DNA of 64,000 nt from Bullera alba (taxonomy: Eukaryota > Basidiomycota > Tremellomycetes > Tremellales > Bulleraceae): NCBI GenBank assembly GCA_001600095.1, contig BCIX01000001.1:558001-622000 (forward strand), written 5' to 3'. Every line of letters begins with the position of its first letter. Positions within the stretch are counted from its first letter, which is position 1. The notes beneath the pieces are model-generated. The model searched no databases. It saw nothing but the letters and a program-made list of their open reading frames with translations, and was not told the origin of the DNA. Position numbers and translations under genes: made by a program. Below, piece after piece: positions 10,720 to 20,531 of the stretch.

Positions 10720-13395
10720 CTACTTTCTGTAGAATGACCTTCCAAAGTTGAAGTACACTACATGATCCGTCAGTATCATCCCACAGCGGTTGCTCTACAC
10801 ACTCACGCTGCAGTACACCACGGTCGAACATGCTCCTGAAACCCTTCCTATGGGAGTATTCCCACGGCCGTCTCACGATCCTGAAGGCGATATCCTCGTA
10901 GGGCGGTCCCGCGGTGAAGACGATCATTGTGGTGTCAGGATCGTCGGGAATGGCTTTCATGTAATAGGTCGGAGCTTTGCTCTTATCACTGTCATCTTGG
11001 GTCAGCTCGGACGATTCTCGGTCTCTGACTGAGGACACGTACATAAGATCGGGGTAGAAGATGTTGAATTTGTATCCTTGGACCACTTTGGGAGGCGGAT
11101 TGTCGGTACTGTTCGAGTCAGATGAGCTGAATGCGCGGACCCGCTCAGAGCATGAACTCACTCGTAATGCGTTTGGTTGTATTTACTCCACTCGAATCCA
11201 GTATGAACTCGGTTGAAGAATCTGGGCTTTCTGGGTCGATATCGGTCGCTCCAGTCGTACGTCGATGGTACTTGAAGGTCATCGAGCATGTCGTCGAGAT
11301 CGCCAAACTCTTCTTCACTTTCATCCGAGCCCATCTCATTACGCTCCCGCTGTGCTTCTTCTCGATAGATCCGTTCGGCCTCTAGATCCGCCGCAGATGG
11401 TCGATACACCGTCTCCGCTGTGGTAGGTGCTGCTCGCGCTTGGTATTGTCGGGGCACGAAATTGGCGGATGTGACAGTCCGCCGAGCCTTGAACTGCGAA
11501 TAGTATCAGCTCGGCACTTACACAAAGCGTCGTGGCAATCACCAATGCTCTCCACTCATCCTCTTCGGTGACGATGGGCAACCTCCTCTCGTCCAGGTGC
11601 ATCGTACGAGGATCAGCTGGCTCTGGCGACATCTCAGGATCGTATTCCTCGATATAATCGTCCTCGTCCGCTTCGTCATCGGCATCGTCGGCGATTCCGA
11701 CTTCTGCGCGAATGTCTCCGCCAAAGGCTTGCGGTTCGTTGTTTTGGTTGACGAGAACTCCGCCCATCTCGGCCTGGACCTTGGCGGCGTCTTCTCTCTG
11801 TCGTTTCTTGAATTGTTCCAGACGGTTCTTGAGGACGACTTCATGTATAGAGTTGAGCTTTGCCTTAGATGGTATGTCAGCGCTAGTGATTGGCGAGGTG
11901 TCACAAGGCACTTACTATGGCCTTCTCAACGTGGATCTTCTTCAATACTAGGTCCCAAAACTCTCCATCGACTGGCTGGCCACTTCGGAGCATGGCGTTC
12001 GTTCTGTTCTCCAGCTCGATCAACCTTGCCAGACTCAAGCCAGAGACGATATTCCCAGCTGCCTCGTTGACATCGTTGTCGAAAAGCCTTCCGCCCTCGG
12101 CGTGATCTGGGTCTCGGAACTGGTCGAGGTTGTGCTGACAAACTATCATCATGGCCTAGCGCTTGTCAGCTACAGCCAAGTTTCCTACGCTGTGTTCACT
12201 CACCTCCCAAAACTCGATGTTGATGGGCGATTTCTCCAATGAGAGGTACATCTTGATGTCCTGTTCGAGCTCGACACAGTCCTCTTGATTCAGGTTCTAT
12301 ATATGATCAGCCATATGCCCAATGATACCATCGTGAAGGCGACTCACATCGAATATCTTCCATGGCTCATCGATCTCAAACTCGAAACCAGCATCTGCCC
12401 ATCCCCAACCCTCCTCCTCTTCCTCTCGCTCGACCTCGCCTTTCCTGGGATTGGCCAAAACGCCCACAGCGGCAGTATGCTTGCCAAGGGATTTGACGTC
12501 GGCGAACCTCAGGTTGATGGCCAGGAAATCGATGGCCTTTGCTCGTTGTTCCCTAAGTCTAATACCCGCTCTTCGACGACTTTGCTCCAACTGGAAATCG
12601 TCCTCCTTTGCGATCCACTCTGCCATCTGAGCGTCCTCGGCGAGTCGCTTCAATTTGGCTTCCTCCTCATCTCTTAGCTGCATCTCGACTTCTCGCTCCG
12701 CTCTCCGCTTGTTCAAGCGCTCAAGCTCTTCTTTCGCTTCCAACCGCCGTCTAGCGTCTTTCCTGGCGATCTCCTCTACTGACATGCCCTGCTTTTTCTC
12801 CTTCTCTCGTTTCTTATTCCACGTGAACGCCTCACCGAGATTGGCATCGTGGAAAGGATTGTCCGTTGCAGAGTACATCGAGACTTCAGCCAGAGCTCGA
12901 GACTGTTCCAGCTCCGTCTCTCGCTTTGAGGCGGCTTTAGCAGCTGCCTTTGCCTCTTTGCGACGCAGTCGTTCGGGCGACGGGCTGTGGGACCTAAGAG
13001 TACAGTCAAAACACGATACAGGCCTAGATCCAGATCACTCACTCCTTCCTCTTCTTGTCTTTCTTGTGGCTTCGCTCCCTGCTACGGCTGCGGTCCCGTT
13101 TCGAACCTCGCCTGTCATCATCATATTTGTCTCTTCCGCGCTCTCGCTCCTTCCTTCTCTCCCTGTCTCCATCTCTGTCTCTGTCCCTATCTCTGCCCTT
13201 CTCTCTTTCACGGTCCCTTCCTGACCTGTCATCCCTTCTGCTATCCCTATCTCGCTCCCGCCTGTCATCATCGCGGTCTCGTCGCGAGCTTGAGCCTTTC
13301 TTGTCATGATCGTCGTCTCTTGATCGGTGTTTTCTATCCCTTTCACTGTCGCGGTCGCGCTCTCTGCGATGCTCGGGGGACGGAGAGCGCGGCAT
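10720..13395 (-). CDS. Cactin (spliceosome-associated protein)
   Basis: Cactin is a conserved nuclear protein that associates with late spliceosomes and supports efficient splicing, fitting an intron-rich genome. The start at 13395 opens a very basic arginine/aspartate/serine-rich domain of about 110 residues (MPRSPSPEHRRERDRDSERD). A charged coiled-coil region and a conserved central domain (around 12880-11900) follow. The C-terminal cactin domain is unmistakable: PSTYDWSDRYRPRKPRFFNR, then YKFNIFYPDLM, TAGPPYEDIAFRIVRRPWEY and the end LYFNFGRSFYRK. The last splice joins CTGCAGC to TGTACTTC and restores the family's C-terminus. An in-frame upstream ATG at 13464 exists but would add a non-conserved leader. 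Confidence 0.93.
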
Positions 13396-13642
13396 GGCGG
13401 GCAATAGTTTCGTGGAGCAAGTAGTCAAGCCAGGTGTCAAGCAAGCTATAAAGTTAACGGCCAACCCAGACGCAAGACTCAGAGCAGTTCCTGTGAGGAC
13501 GTCGATAGTTACGATCTACGCTCGGTAAATCTTCGGAAATTCTCGTCCACCAGCACTCCATAGGAGCAGCGGCAGAAGATCGAGGTCGATGCAGTTTGAT
13601 TGCAGTCGATGCTCATGTATCCATGCTGAGCGACATGGCGAC
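13396..13642. promoter_or_regulatory. Divergent promoter between cactin and the CYC2-like gene
   Basis: The starts of the two flanking genes face away from this gap. No clear TATA box or other element stands out. Confidence 0.45.
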
Positions 13643-14769
13643 ATGGTCATCCTCCGCGCGACCTCAAGAATAGGTCTACGTGGATCCTGTGCGCGGGCTC
13701 GCCTAGAGATTCCCAGGTCGTCGCCATTCCGAGCTAGATTTTCATCAACTTCCCCGCCTAAACGATCCCGATCATGGCCGTACCCTCTTGGTCTGTCGCT
13801 TGCCCTGTTGCCCCCTCTGCTGTTATGGTTCTCCGGCACCAAGCAAGGATTATCGCCTCAGATATACTCGGATCACAAAGTCGGCTCTACTTCGAAAGTC
13901 ACGCCGCAGCATGCTTTGGTCGCGATTCCCGTACCGCCTGAATCGCTCGATTTGTTCTCCAAAGACGCTGTAAGGAAGTCTGGGGAGCAAGCCTCGGACG
14001 GGGAGGTAGTAGTGCAACATATCATGGTGAAGAGCCCCGATATCCAAATCGAAAGGCCCTACACACCCATCAATGATGTCTCCAAAGATGGCGAAGTGAG
14101 ACTGGTGGTGAAGCGAGTTCGAGGTGGTGAGGTTGGCAGGTGAGTCAAGGGGACACTGCGTAGCAGATCAAGTGCTGATTAGATCAGACTGGTTCACGCC
14201 TTGAAACCTGGAGATGAAGTCGGGTTGAGAGGTCCCATCACGACGTTCTCGCTAGATCCAACAAAGTACTCCAAGATCGTCATGGTTGGTCTCGTTTGAA
14301 TGTCCTGGGTGCAGTGGCTCATCACTCCATATCAGATATCTACTGGAACGGCCGTCGCACCATTCCTGCAATTCATGTCCAAGTTGGATTCGGAAACCTC
14401 GCTGCCTAAATTGCATCTCCTTCACCTGCAGCCAGGTGTGGGCAAAGACGACTGGACAGTCACCGCCGGTCTATTGCCGTCGCTTCAAGAGAAGCTAAAA
14501 GGTCGCCTCGTAATCGAGCGGCCGCCCGCAACGTATCTTGCTCGTCAGTCGGTAGCTAAAGCTGTAGAATCGCCGTCAAACGTCCTCGTGCTTGTGTGCT
14601 TGCCTCCTCAGTGAGTTGGCGAATGAAGTGTTTCGCACCGAGCTGATCCTTATCCAGACTGCTGGACCCTTTATGTGGACGAATGACTCCGAACCTTGAC
14701 CAAGGGCCTCTCACGGGAGTGCTAGCAGAACTTGGTTTGAGCCCGGAGCAAGTGCTGAAGCTCGAGTAG
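13643..14769 (+). CDS. Mitochondrial FAD/NAD(P)H oxidoreductase, CYC2-like
   Basis: Ferredoxin-reductase-fold flavoprotein. The FAD-binding signature IERPYTPIND is at about 14050-14085, followed by LKPGDEVGLRGPITTF and the NAD(P)-binding start MISTGTAVAPFLQFM across an intron near 14285-14335. The N-terminus from Met at 13643 is arginine-rich without acids (MVILRATSRIGLRG), followed by a hydrophobic stretch (LGLSLALLPPLLLWF). That pattern suits a mitochondrial inner-membrane anchor. Yeast Cyc2 has this layout and reduces heme during cytochrome c maturation. An upstream in-frame ATG (13589) adds a Cys-rich leader and looks less likely. Three introns give about 310 residues. A cytochrome b5 reductase-like role cannot be excluded. 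Confidence 0.78.
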
Positions 14770-14867
14770 ACGAGTGTCTATGTGTATATCCTGCATCATC
14801 ATACCCTTCTGGCAGTGTTGCATCGTCATTCAGGAATTATTGGCCTTATGCGTTTGGTTCTACCGCT

Positions 14868-15702
14868 CTAGTCCAGGACAGCTTCTCCAAGAGCAGCTAG
14901 CAAACTTCCGTGACTCTCGGCGGATTCCGCTGGTTTGGCAGCGCCGCCTTGACCGGCGAGTTGAGCTCGGAGCAGATCGGCCTCTTGTTTGACAGCCTCT
15001 GCTGGGTTGGGCACCGAAGGATCGATCAGGGGTCGGATAGCGTTACTCAAGTCGGCTGGCTTGATACCAAGAGCGCTGGCGAGGTCGTAAATTCGGCCTT
15101 GAATGTCCGGTTCACCGCTGCCTGAAGAGCCTTTCGACTTTCCGCTTCCAGTGTGCTGTATGTCGGGTCAGCTCCTGTAGCACGGGTAAGAGAACTGGTC
15201 AACACTCACCGAAGACCTGGCAGACGACGCAGCGCTGACAGCGCTGCCTGCGGCTTTCATGGCCGCCTCTCCGGCCAGACCAACAGCGGCCCCAGTTGGG
15301 CTGCTTCGGTGTCCCGTGACAAGGTTCCAGTAACCACCAGCGTCGGCAGCCCAGACTGTGAATCTCCAGGTGTAGAAAGCAGCGACAGACAGCAAGCCAA
15401 ATACGAGGTAGGTGAGGCTGTAACGCGGTCAGCAATGTCGATGAGTTCAGGTGTATGTGATTTACAATTTGCCCATGGTGACGTCGGCGAAGGGCGGCTT
15501 CACAACCGGCTTATTCCTTGGGACTTCTCTGCTCCGGTTGGTCGAGAGCGAGGCGCTGAGCGGTAACAGCGGTGTCAGCTTGAATGACGGGCACGCGTTG
15601 TGGATCCGCGTCTTCTAACCACACTCACGGGTTTGGAGACTCGGCACCATCGGTGGTGTCTGCCTTGCGTTGCCTCGCGCCTGTAAAGTCTGGAGAGGAC
15701 AT
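14868..15702 (-). CDS. Small single-pass membrane protein, family not recognised
   Basis: Four exons splice in frame from ATG at 15702 to the stop at 14868, about 220 residues. Residues 1-23 are polar (MSSPDFTGARQRKADTTDG). A basic/proline stretch (NKPVVKPPFADVTMGKF) comes next, then a hydrophobic segment, LTYLVFGLLSVAAFYTWRFTV, likely a membrane span. An Ala/Ser-rich linker follows, and a C-terminal amphipathic part contains GRIYDLASALGIKPADLSNA and LLAALGEAVLD. All three introns have GTGAGT or GTAAAT donors and phase-consistent acceptors, so the gene is well supported. I do not recognise the family and assign no function. Its 3' end lies 98 bases from the CYC2-like gene. Confidence 0.75.
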
Positions 15703-16125
15703 CTTGTGTAAATGGTATCGATGAGTGTAGTTGAGAGCGTATGTGGATTATAGATGACTTCAAGACCGAGAGACAGTTGAGGATGTTCGCTTGGTCCAAA
15801 GTGCGTTCATCAACGGGACTCAGACTCGCGCAGCATGACAGAGTGTGCGTCATTTCCACGTGGTGACAACCCATCGTCCCGCTAGCCGCCGTGAGGTTGG
15901 GCGGAAAGCGGTTACGGCGCCGGGATTAAACTAAAATTATTTTCCCGGATGAGAATATTATTCACCGAAGTCTGAATTCTGGTCCCAGTCTGCAAGCTGC
16001 AAGTCCACCGTCAATCCACCGCACAGCTGCACTGCACGCTACCGTCGACTTTAGACCTCTTCCTCAAGCGGGGTACAAAGAGGAATATACAGTACACCTA
16101 CACCGGTATCGACTTCATCTTTCGG
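15703..16125. promoter_or_regulatory. Divergent promoter between the small membrane protein gene and TRA2
   Basis: The gap is 423 bases. An AT-rich patch (attaaactaaaattattttcccgg) at about 15924-15948 is the most distinctive element, in otherwise GC-balanced DNA, and may be a nucleosome-poor promoter core. No other feature is visible. Confidence 0.4.
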
Positions 16126-17764
16126 AATGGTGAGAAACTCCGCCTAAATCCTATGGTGTACGAAACTGACCATTCGAAAATAGGACTTCTCCTCAGCAGA
16201 CGTGCCCATCTCTAGAGAGACTTGGGCTCCTCAATCACCTCCGCCCTCTGGACCACGGGCCCAGAACAATTCTGCTCCGCCCTCAGGACCATCTGGATCC
16301 TACTCTGACAGGCCAGCTGCTTCTGCGTCTTTACCATACGGCGACGAGGATGCGTCCGCTCAGCGTGACAGACCACGGGACGACCGAGATGACCGAGGCA
16401 GGGACTACCGAGACGACAGAGACTCGCGGGCTCCGAGAGATCCATACCGCGGCAATGACTCGGGATCGAGCGACAGGTACCAACCTTCTGGGTGAGTTGC
16501 TGCACCGTCCACTGCCGTTGGATTTCACCCTATCCTTCAAAATCTGGTTGGAAAATAGCATCAGTGCATCACTAGTATGTCTCGCGGAAGCCGGACTTCA
16601 TGCGGGTCATCCTGGGATACCAAAGCATTACGGGAAGGCGATCTGCGGATCATGTCTATGATATCTCAGGCCCTCCTTTGTCCATTGAAGATCCCCTACC
16701 TTTGCGCGGCTCAACCTCCCCAGCCTCTTTGTTACGCGGTGAAATCTAGCATGGCCATAAACTAACCAGTTGTTTTGCTCTGCCTCAACTCCACTTCTCA
16801 CTACGCTCAAAACATACGAATCTATCACTCTCGCAATGCCCTACCTCACATACGTCCGGACGCCTTCGCCTTCGCCACGGCCGCATTACATACCCAGAGC
16901 TATCGGAGTTGTGCCTCGCCGACCTGAAGCCGCGCCAAAAGCCGAGCCCAACAATGTGCTTGGTGTATTTGGCCTCTCAATCCGGACTCGAGAGCGAGAC
17001 TTGGAGGAAGAGTTCGCAAGACACGGCGAAGTGGACAAAGTCGTCATCGTCTACGACCAGCGCGTCAGTACTTTCATAGGATTGGCTGGTTCCATACTGA
17101 TGGCTTCTCTAGACTGACCGATCTCGAGGCTTTGGCTTCATCACAATGAAGACTGTTCCGGATGCCACCAGATGTGTCGAATCTTTGAACGGTCTGAATT
17201 TGCATGGCCGATCCATCCGAGTTGATTACTCCGCCACAAGAAAACCTCATCAACCGACCCCGGGTCAGTACATGGGAGAGAAGAAGCCAATCTGTGAGTC
17301 AGACCCCCGTCGTATGGCTTGCGTTGTGCTGATGAACGATCAGACGAGGATCGATATGCTCCTCGAGGAGGTGATTTCCGTGGCAGCAGAGGTTACGATG
17401 ATAGGTACAACGATTCGCGACGATCCGGCGGTGGCGACCGAGGTGGCCGTTACGACGAACGCGACAGGTACAGAGACGAGTGGGTGATGTGTCGCTACAT
17501 CGCCATGCGGGGTACTGATTGTATGCAGACGACACAGACGAGAGCACGAAGATCCGTACACTTCGAGACCAAGACGTGACGATGACCTAGACCGAAGAAG
17601 GTGAGCGGTTCCCCTGACGTGCGTGAAGTAGTCCGCTCATTTGTGACAGCCCGCCCAGACGATCTCGATACTCTGCTTCTCCTGACCGAAGATCTGCTCC
17701 CCGAAGGGACTACGACGCCGCTCCTCCAGCTCCGGCCGCCACAACCGAAAGTGCTCGATACTAG
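16126..17764 (+). CDS. TRA2: TRA2-like SR splicing factor (RRM protein)
   Basis: Transformer-2 homologue, a splicing regulator that binds exonic enhancers in the nucleus. The first coding exon is just ATG (16126-16128), followed by a 55-base intron. Exon 2 (16184-16491) encodes an Arg/Asp-rich N-terminus. A 406-base intron (16492-16897) joins in phase to AIGVVPRRPEAAPK and the RRM. RNP2 is VLGVFGLS and RNP1 is SRGFGFITM; the following DGRRIRVDFS-like segment reads HGRSIRVDYSATRKPHQPTP and GQYMG. That RRM-plus-linker signature is diagnostic for Tra2. Further introns lead through a Gly/Arg/Asp region to a C-terminal RS-type tail (SPPRRSRYSASPDRRSAPRR) ending at 17764. An in-frame Met at 16836 inside the long intron could start an alternative N-terminus. 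Confidence 0.9.
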
Positions 17765-18331
17765 GCAATGTCAATCACGCAACTTCCACACCCTTTCTCT
17801 CCATGCAAACGTACATCCCAAGAAGCCCACTAGCCAAGATCCGGCCTGTTCAAATCTCGTGCAAAAGAACAGCAAGCACTGAAGACCTAGAAGAGCATGG
17901 AAGAAGGCGTAATATGATCAAGGCATCAACGTGTATTCCTGCCCCTCGCGCGCCTTACAGATGTTCTATACGACTCTACACGAAGGCCTCAACATAGAAT
18001 CCAGATGCAAAATACCTGTCTTTCTGAAGCTCGCAGTGCACAAGCGGGTCTCCAAGGCCGAGCTGCAAGTATACTTGAGATAGCCTACCAGTGAGTTAAG
18101 ACTTCTTTCTGACCCCTGCTCGTTTCTTCAGCAAATTGTAATACATGTCACAGACAGTATACCAAGGCTCGCAACCGAAGAGAGAGGGGCATTGCGTGAT
18201 CATAGTGATCGATGCTGTCTCATTAGAAGACCTGGATGCAATCTCAATGACGATTAATGCGACATATAGTCTTCAAAGGATCTTGATTCACCTGTCGTCA
18301 TCACAGCTCCCGTGCGGAAACTCTGGTAAGG
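17765..18331. other. TRA2 3' flank and upstream region of the small gene
   Basis: I see no coding or RNA gene in these 567 bases. Open frames (for example 18145-18438) start in this gap, run across the TATA box and have no protein-like composition. Confidence 0.55.
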
Positions 18332-18339
18332 TATATAAG
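18332..18339 (+). promoter_or_regulatory. TATA box of the small orphan gene
   Basis: TATATAAG lies 76-83 bases upstream of the ATG at 18415. It is a perfect TATA match, and I noticed no comparable box near the other starts in the window. The position suits a short 5' leader. Confidence 0.6.
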
Positions 18340-18414
18340 AGCCGCCACCTGTCTAGCAATACTCGTCTCTTTTGCCCAGACTCTCAACAATTTACAACAC
18401 TACAATCAGATACC

Positions 18415-18735
18415 ATGTCTGACACGAGGTGTGAGTGATGATATGCCTTATTCCGAATATAGGAGAGTGACAAAAAAACTGAGAATGAATCAGGCCTTAC
18501 AGCTCTAGACATCCAATCGACGATTGCCTCCCGACCTGCCAGTATCGCCGCTGGGACGGTGAGGACAATCTACTCATACGCCTCGGGAGAAGGAAGCTTG
18601 AATGATGGACGTAAGGCTATCGTCGACCAGAAGATAAGTCGGTACGGCACTTCCGTGCTGGAAGATCCGGACAACCCAGGTCATTCCATTGCTGAGCAGT
18701 ACTCCTGGGCACCTGAAAGTCACAAGTCGCTCTGA
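18415..18735 (+). CDS. Small hypothetical protein (85 residues), TATA-driven
   Basis: Two exons, 18415-18430 and 18494-18735, with donor GTGAGTGATG and acceptor AATCAG, splice into an 85-residue frame. The protein starts MSDTRCLTALDIQSTIASRP and ends YSWAPESHKSL. It is soluble in character: no signal peptide, no membrane segment, a Ser/Ala-rich first third and a charged middle (KAIVDQKISRYGTSVLEDPD). I do not recognise it. Support comes from the TATA box, a consensus intron, and the fact that splicing opens the frame. Against it stand the short length and the lack of a known family. It could be a stress- or condition-induced small protein, which TATA-type promoters often drive; that is inference. 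Confidence 0.55.
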
Positions 18736-19080
18736 GCCTGTGAAATTAGTCAGGTCCATAACAGCCTCGGTACCGGTCATGGGCGGGGATCGTCGTAGCG
18801 GAATGCACTGTTGAAAACTCGCATCAGTCCCCTCTGAGCCATGCAATCATAAAGCTGCTCAGCAGAGTTGTTGATCAGGTCCAAGTCAGTCAATCGAGTC
18901 AATCGCAGCGAGGGGTCCTTGAAATGGCCTATGCCTCCCACCGTCCACGGATGATATGCTTCTCCGGCATGGGATAATGTTGTATCATCCAAGAATATAC
19001 CTAGTATCATGGGCTGTTGTACAATAGTCATCGAAGGGAATGTATGGTACAGCTGGAGTGGTCGAGTCAACGTCATCGAA
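18736..19080. other. Convergent 3' gap before BUD23
   Basis: The 345 bases separate two stops. A 118-codon minus-strand frame (18777-19133) spans it and overlaps the last BUD23 exon in another frame. It has no recognisable protein features and I treat it as chance. Confidence 0.5.
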
Positions 19081-20221
19081 TCAGAACTTGACTCGTCTCT
19101 TCCTCGCTGTGTATTTGGAATCTCTGGGCACACTACGAAAGTACGTCAGCTTGATACCACCCCATAGGGCGGGACGAGCTACTCACTCTTCTTTGCCTCT
19201 CGTCCTATACAGATCCTTCTTCTTGAGGATCCATTCCTTCGATCCCTTGTCCTCGGTATTCTTCCTCTTCTTCCCCGAGCTCCCTCCCGTCTTCTCTTTC
19301 CGCCTTCTCCTCTCATTACGAACCTCCTGCCTCAGCTTCTCTTTGCTCTCAACCGTCATCTCCTCTCCTTCTACTATGCCACTCGGCACGACTTCCTGCG
19401 ATCCAACCATAAGACAGAGATACATCTTCCTAGCCTTTTTCGAATTTGGGTAGTCGACCACGATACCACCGCCGAAACCGGCCCTCTGGGCGGACTGGGT
19501 GATGAGCTGTACCTGGTCGTCCGAAGAGGGGTAGAATTGGAAGACGGCACGTGAAGGATTCCGTAAGGCCGAATGTAGTGTGGTGAAGAATTTGGTCAAT
19601 CTCTGAGGAGGGGAGTGACTCGACGAGTCTGCGTTCAACAGCCACTGCAGGACAGAGATACTGTAGAGATCAGGCATGAGCGCTCATTCTACTGGTGATG
19701 TTTCCATGAGGAGCGCCACTCACCTGATCGCGCCATCGAATGTACCTGGTCGGAAACCGAACCCCTGGCCGATATCCTGAAGGAAGAGATCCCCTTCCAC
19801 TTCTCGTTCCAGTGCCACCTCTGCGCACGTGTCAACACAAGCATCCCATCAGAAGGACATGTACCTACCTAGCATTGAAGGAGCAATGTCTACTCCAATC
19901 CAGTGATGACCCTCCTCGTCTAGAATCTCACCGGACAGGCCGGATCCACAACCGATATCAAGCAGGAAAGCAGACTCGTCGGGTGGTAATGCCAGTAGCT
20001 CCAAGGCTCGATGCGTCATCTCCGCTTGAATCATCTGGACTCGAGAGCTACAGATTGATGTGAGCATAATTACCATTTAGCTGAGATCTTGGATCACTGA
20101 CTTCGCGGTATACTTGGTAGCCTCGGTGTCTCCGTAGAACTGTGCGCGGTCAGTGTCGACTCCTTCGCCGGTTCGGCTAACTCACCACCTCCGGCGGGGC
20201 GATCTCTTCTGGCCTCGACAT
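19081..20221 (-). CDS. BUD23: 18S rRNA (guanine-N7)-methyltransferase BUD23
   Basis: SAM-dependent enzyme that methylates a guanine of 18S rRNA and is needed for export of the small ribosomal subunit; works with Trm112. The start at 20221 reads [12 protein letters not shown], then across a short intron [14 protein letters not shown]. The methyltransferase motif I is [16 protein letters not shown], followed by [14 protein letters not shown]. Later motifs include [20 protein letters not shown] and [14 protein letters not shown]. The C-terminal half is lysine/arginine-rich, typical of the family, and ends [12 protein letters not shown]. About five short introns are present. The order of motifs and the basic tail make this an easy identification. 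Confidence 0.94.
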
Positions 20222-20531
20222 GTCTGCGGGTTGTTGTTCGTATCAGTTGACTTCGGGAGAGCTGAATACAGTATTGTATGTTAGATTGTCGGTTTGGGCT
20301 TCGAGGTGATCAAGAGACAGCTTGACGACGGCCAAAAACTTGAGATCGGTGTTGAGCGGCCAAAATACTAAAATTCAGGCACGACGCTGTATCTTACGTA
20401 AACAATCTCAACATTGCGGTCGCGTCAAAGAGACGTTTCGAGTCCTCGACGAACACCATCAACAACACTTTCGTCCTCGATACCGCATTCTACGTCCAGA
20501 GGGCAGCTAGGCAGGGTGTGCAGTCCGAGCA
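20222..20531. promoter_or_regulatory. Divergent promoter between BUD23 and the gamma-tubulin complex gene
   Basis: The gap is 310 bases and mixed in composition. An AT-rich run lies near 20345-20410. No defined element is recognised. Confidence 0.45.

Noticed and set aside
18777..19133. A 118-codon minus-strand frame next to BUD23
   Set aside because: It overlaps the last BUD23 exon in a different frame, has no promoter or splice signals of its own and no recognisable protein features.
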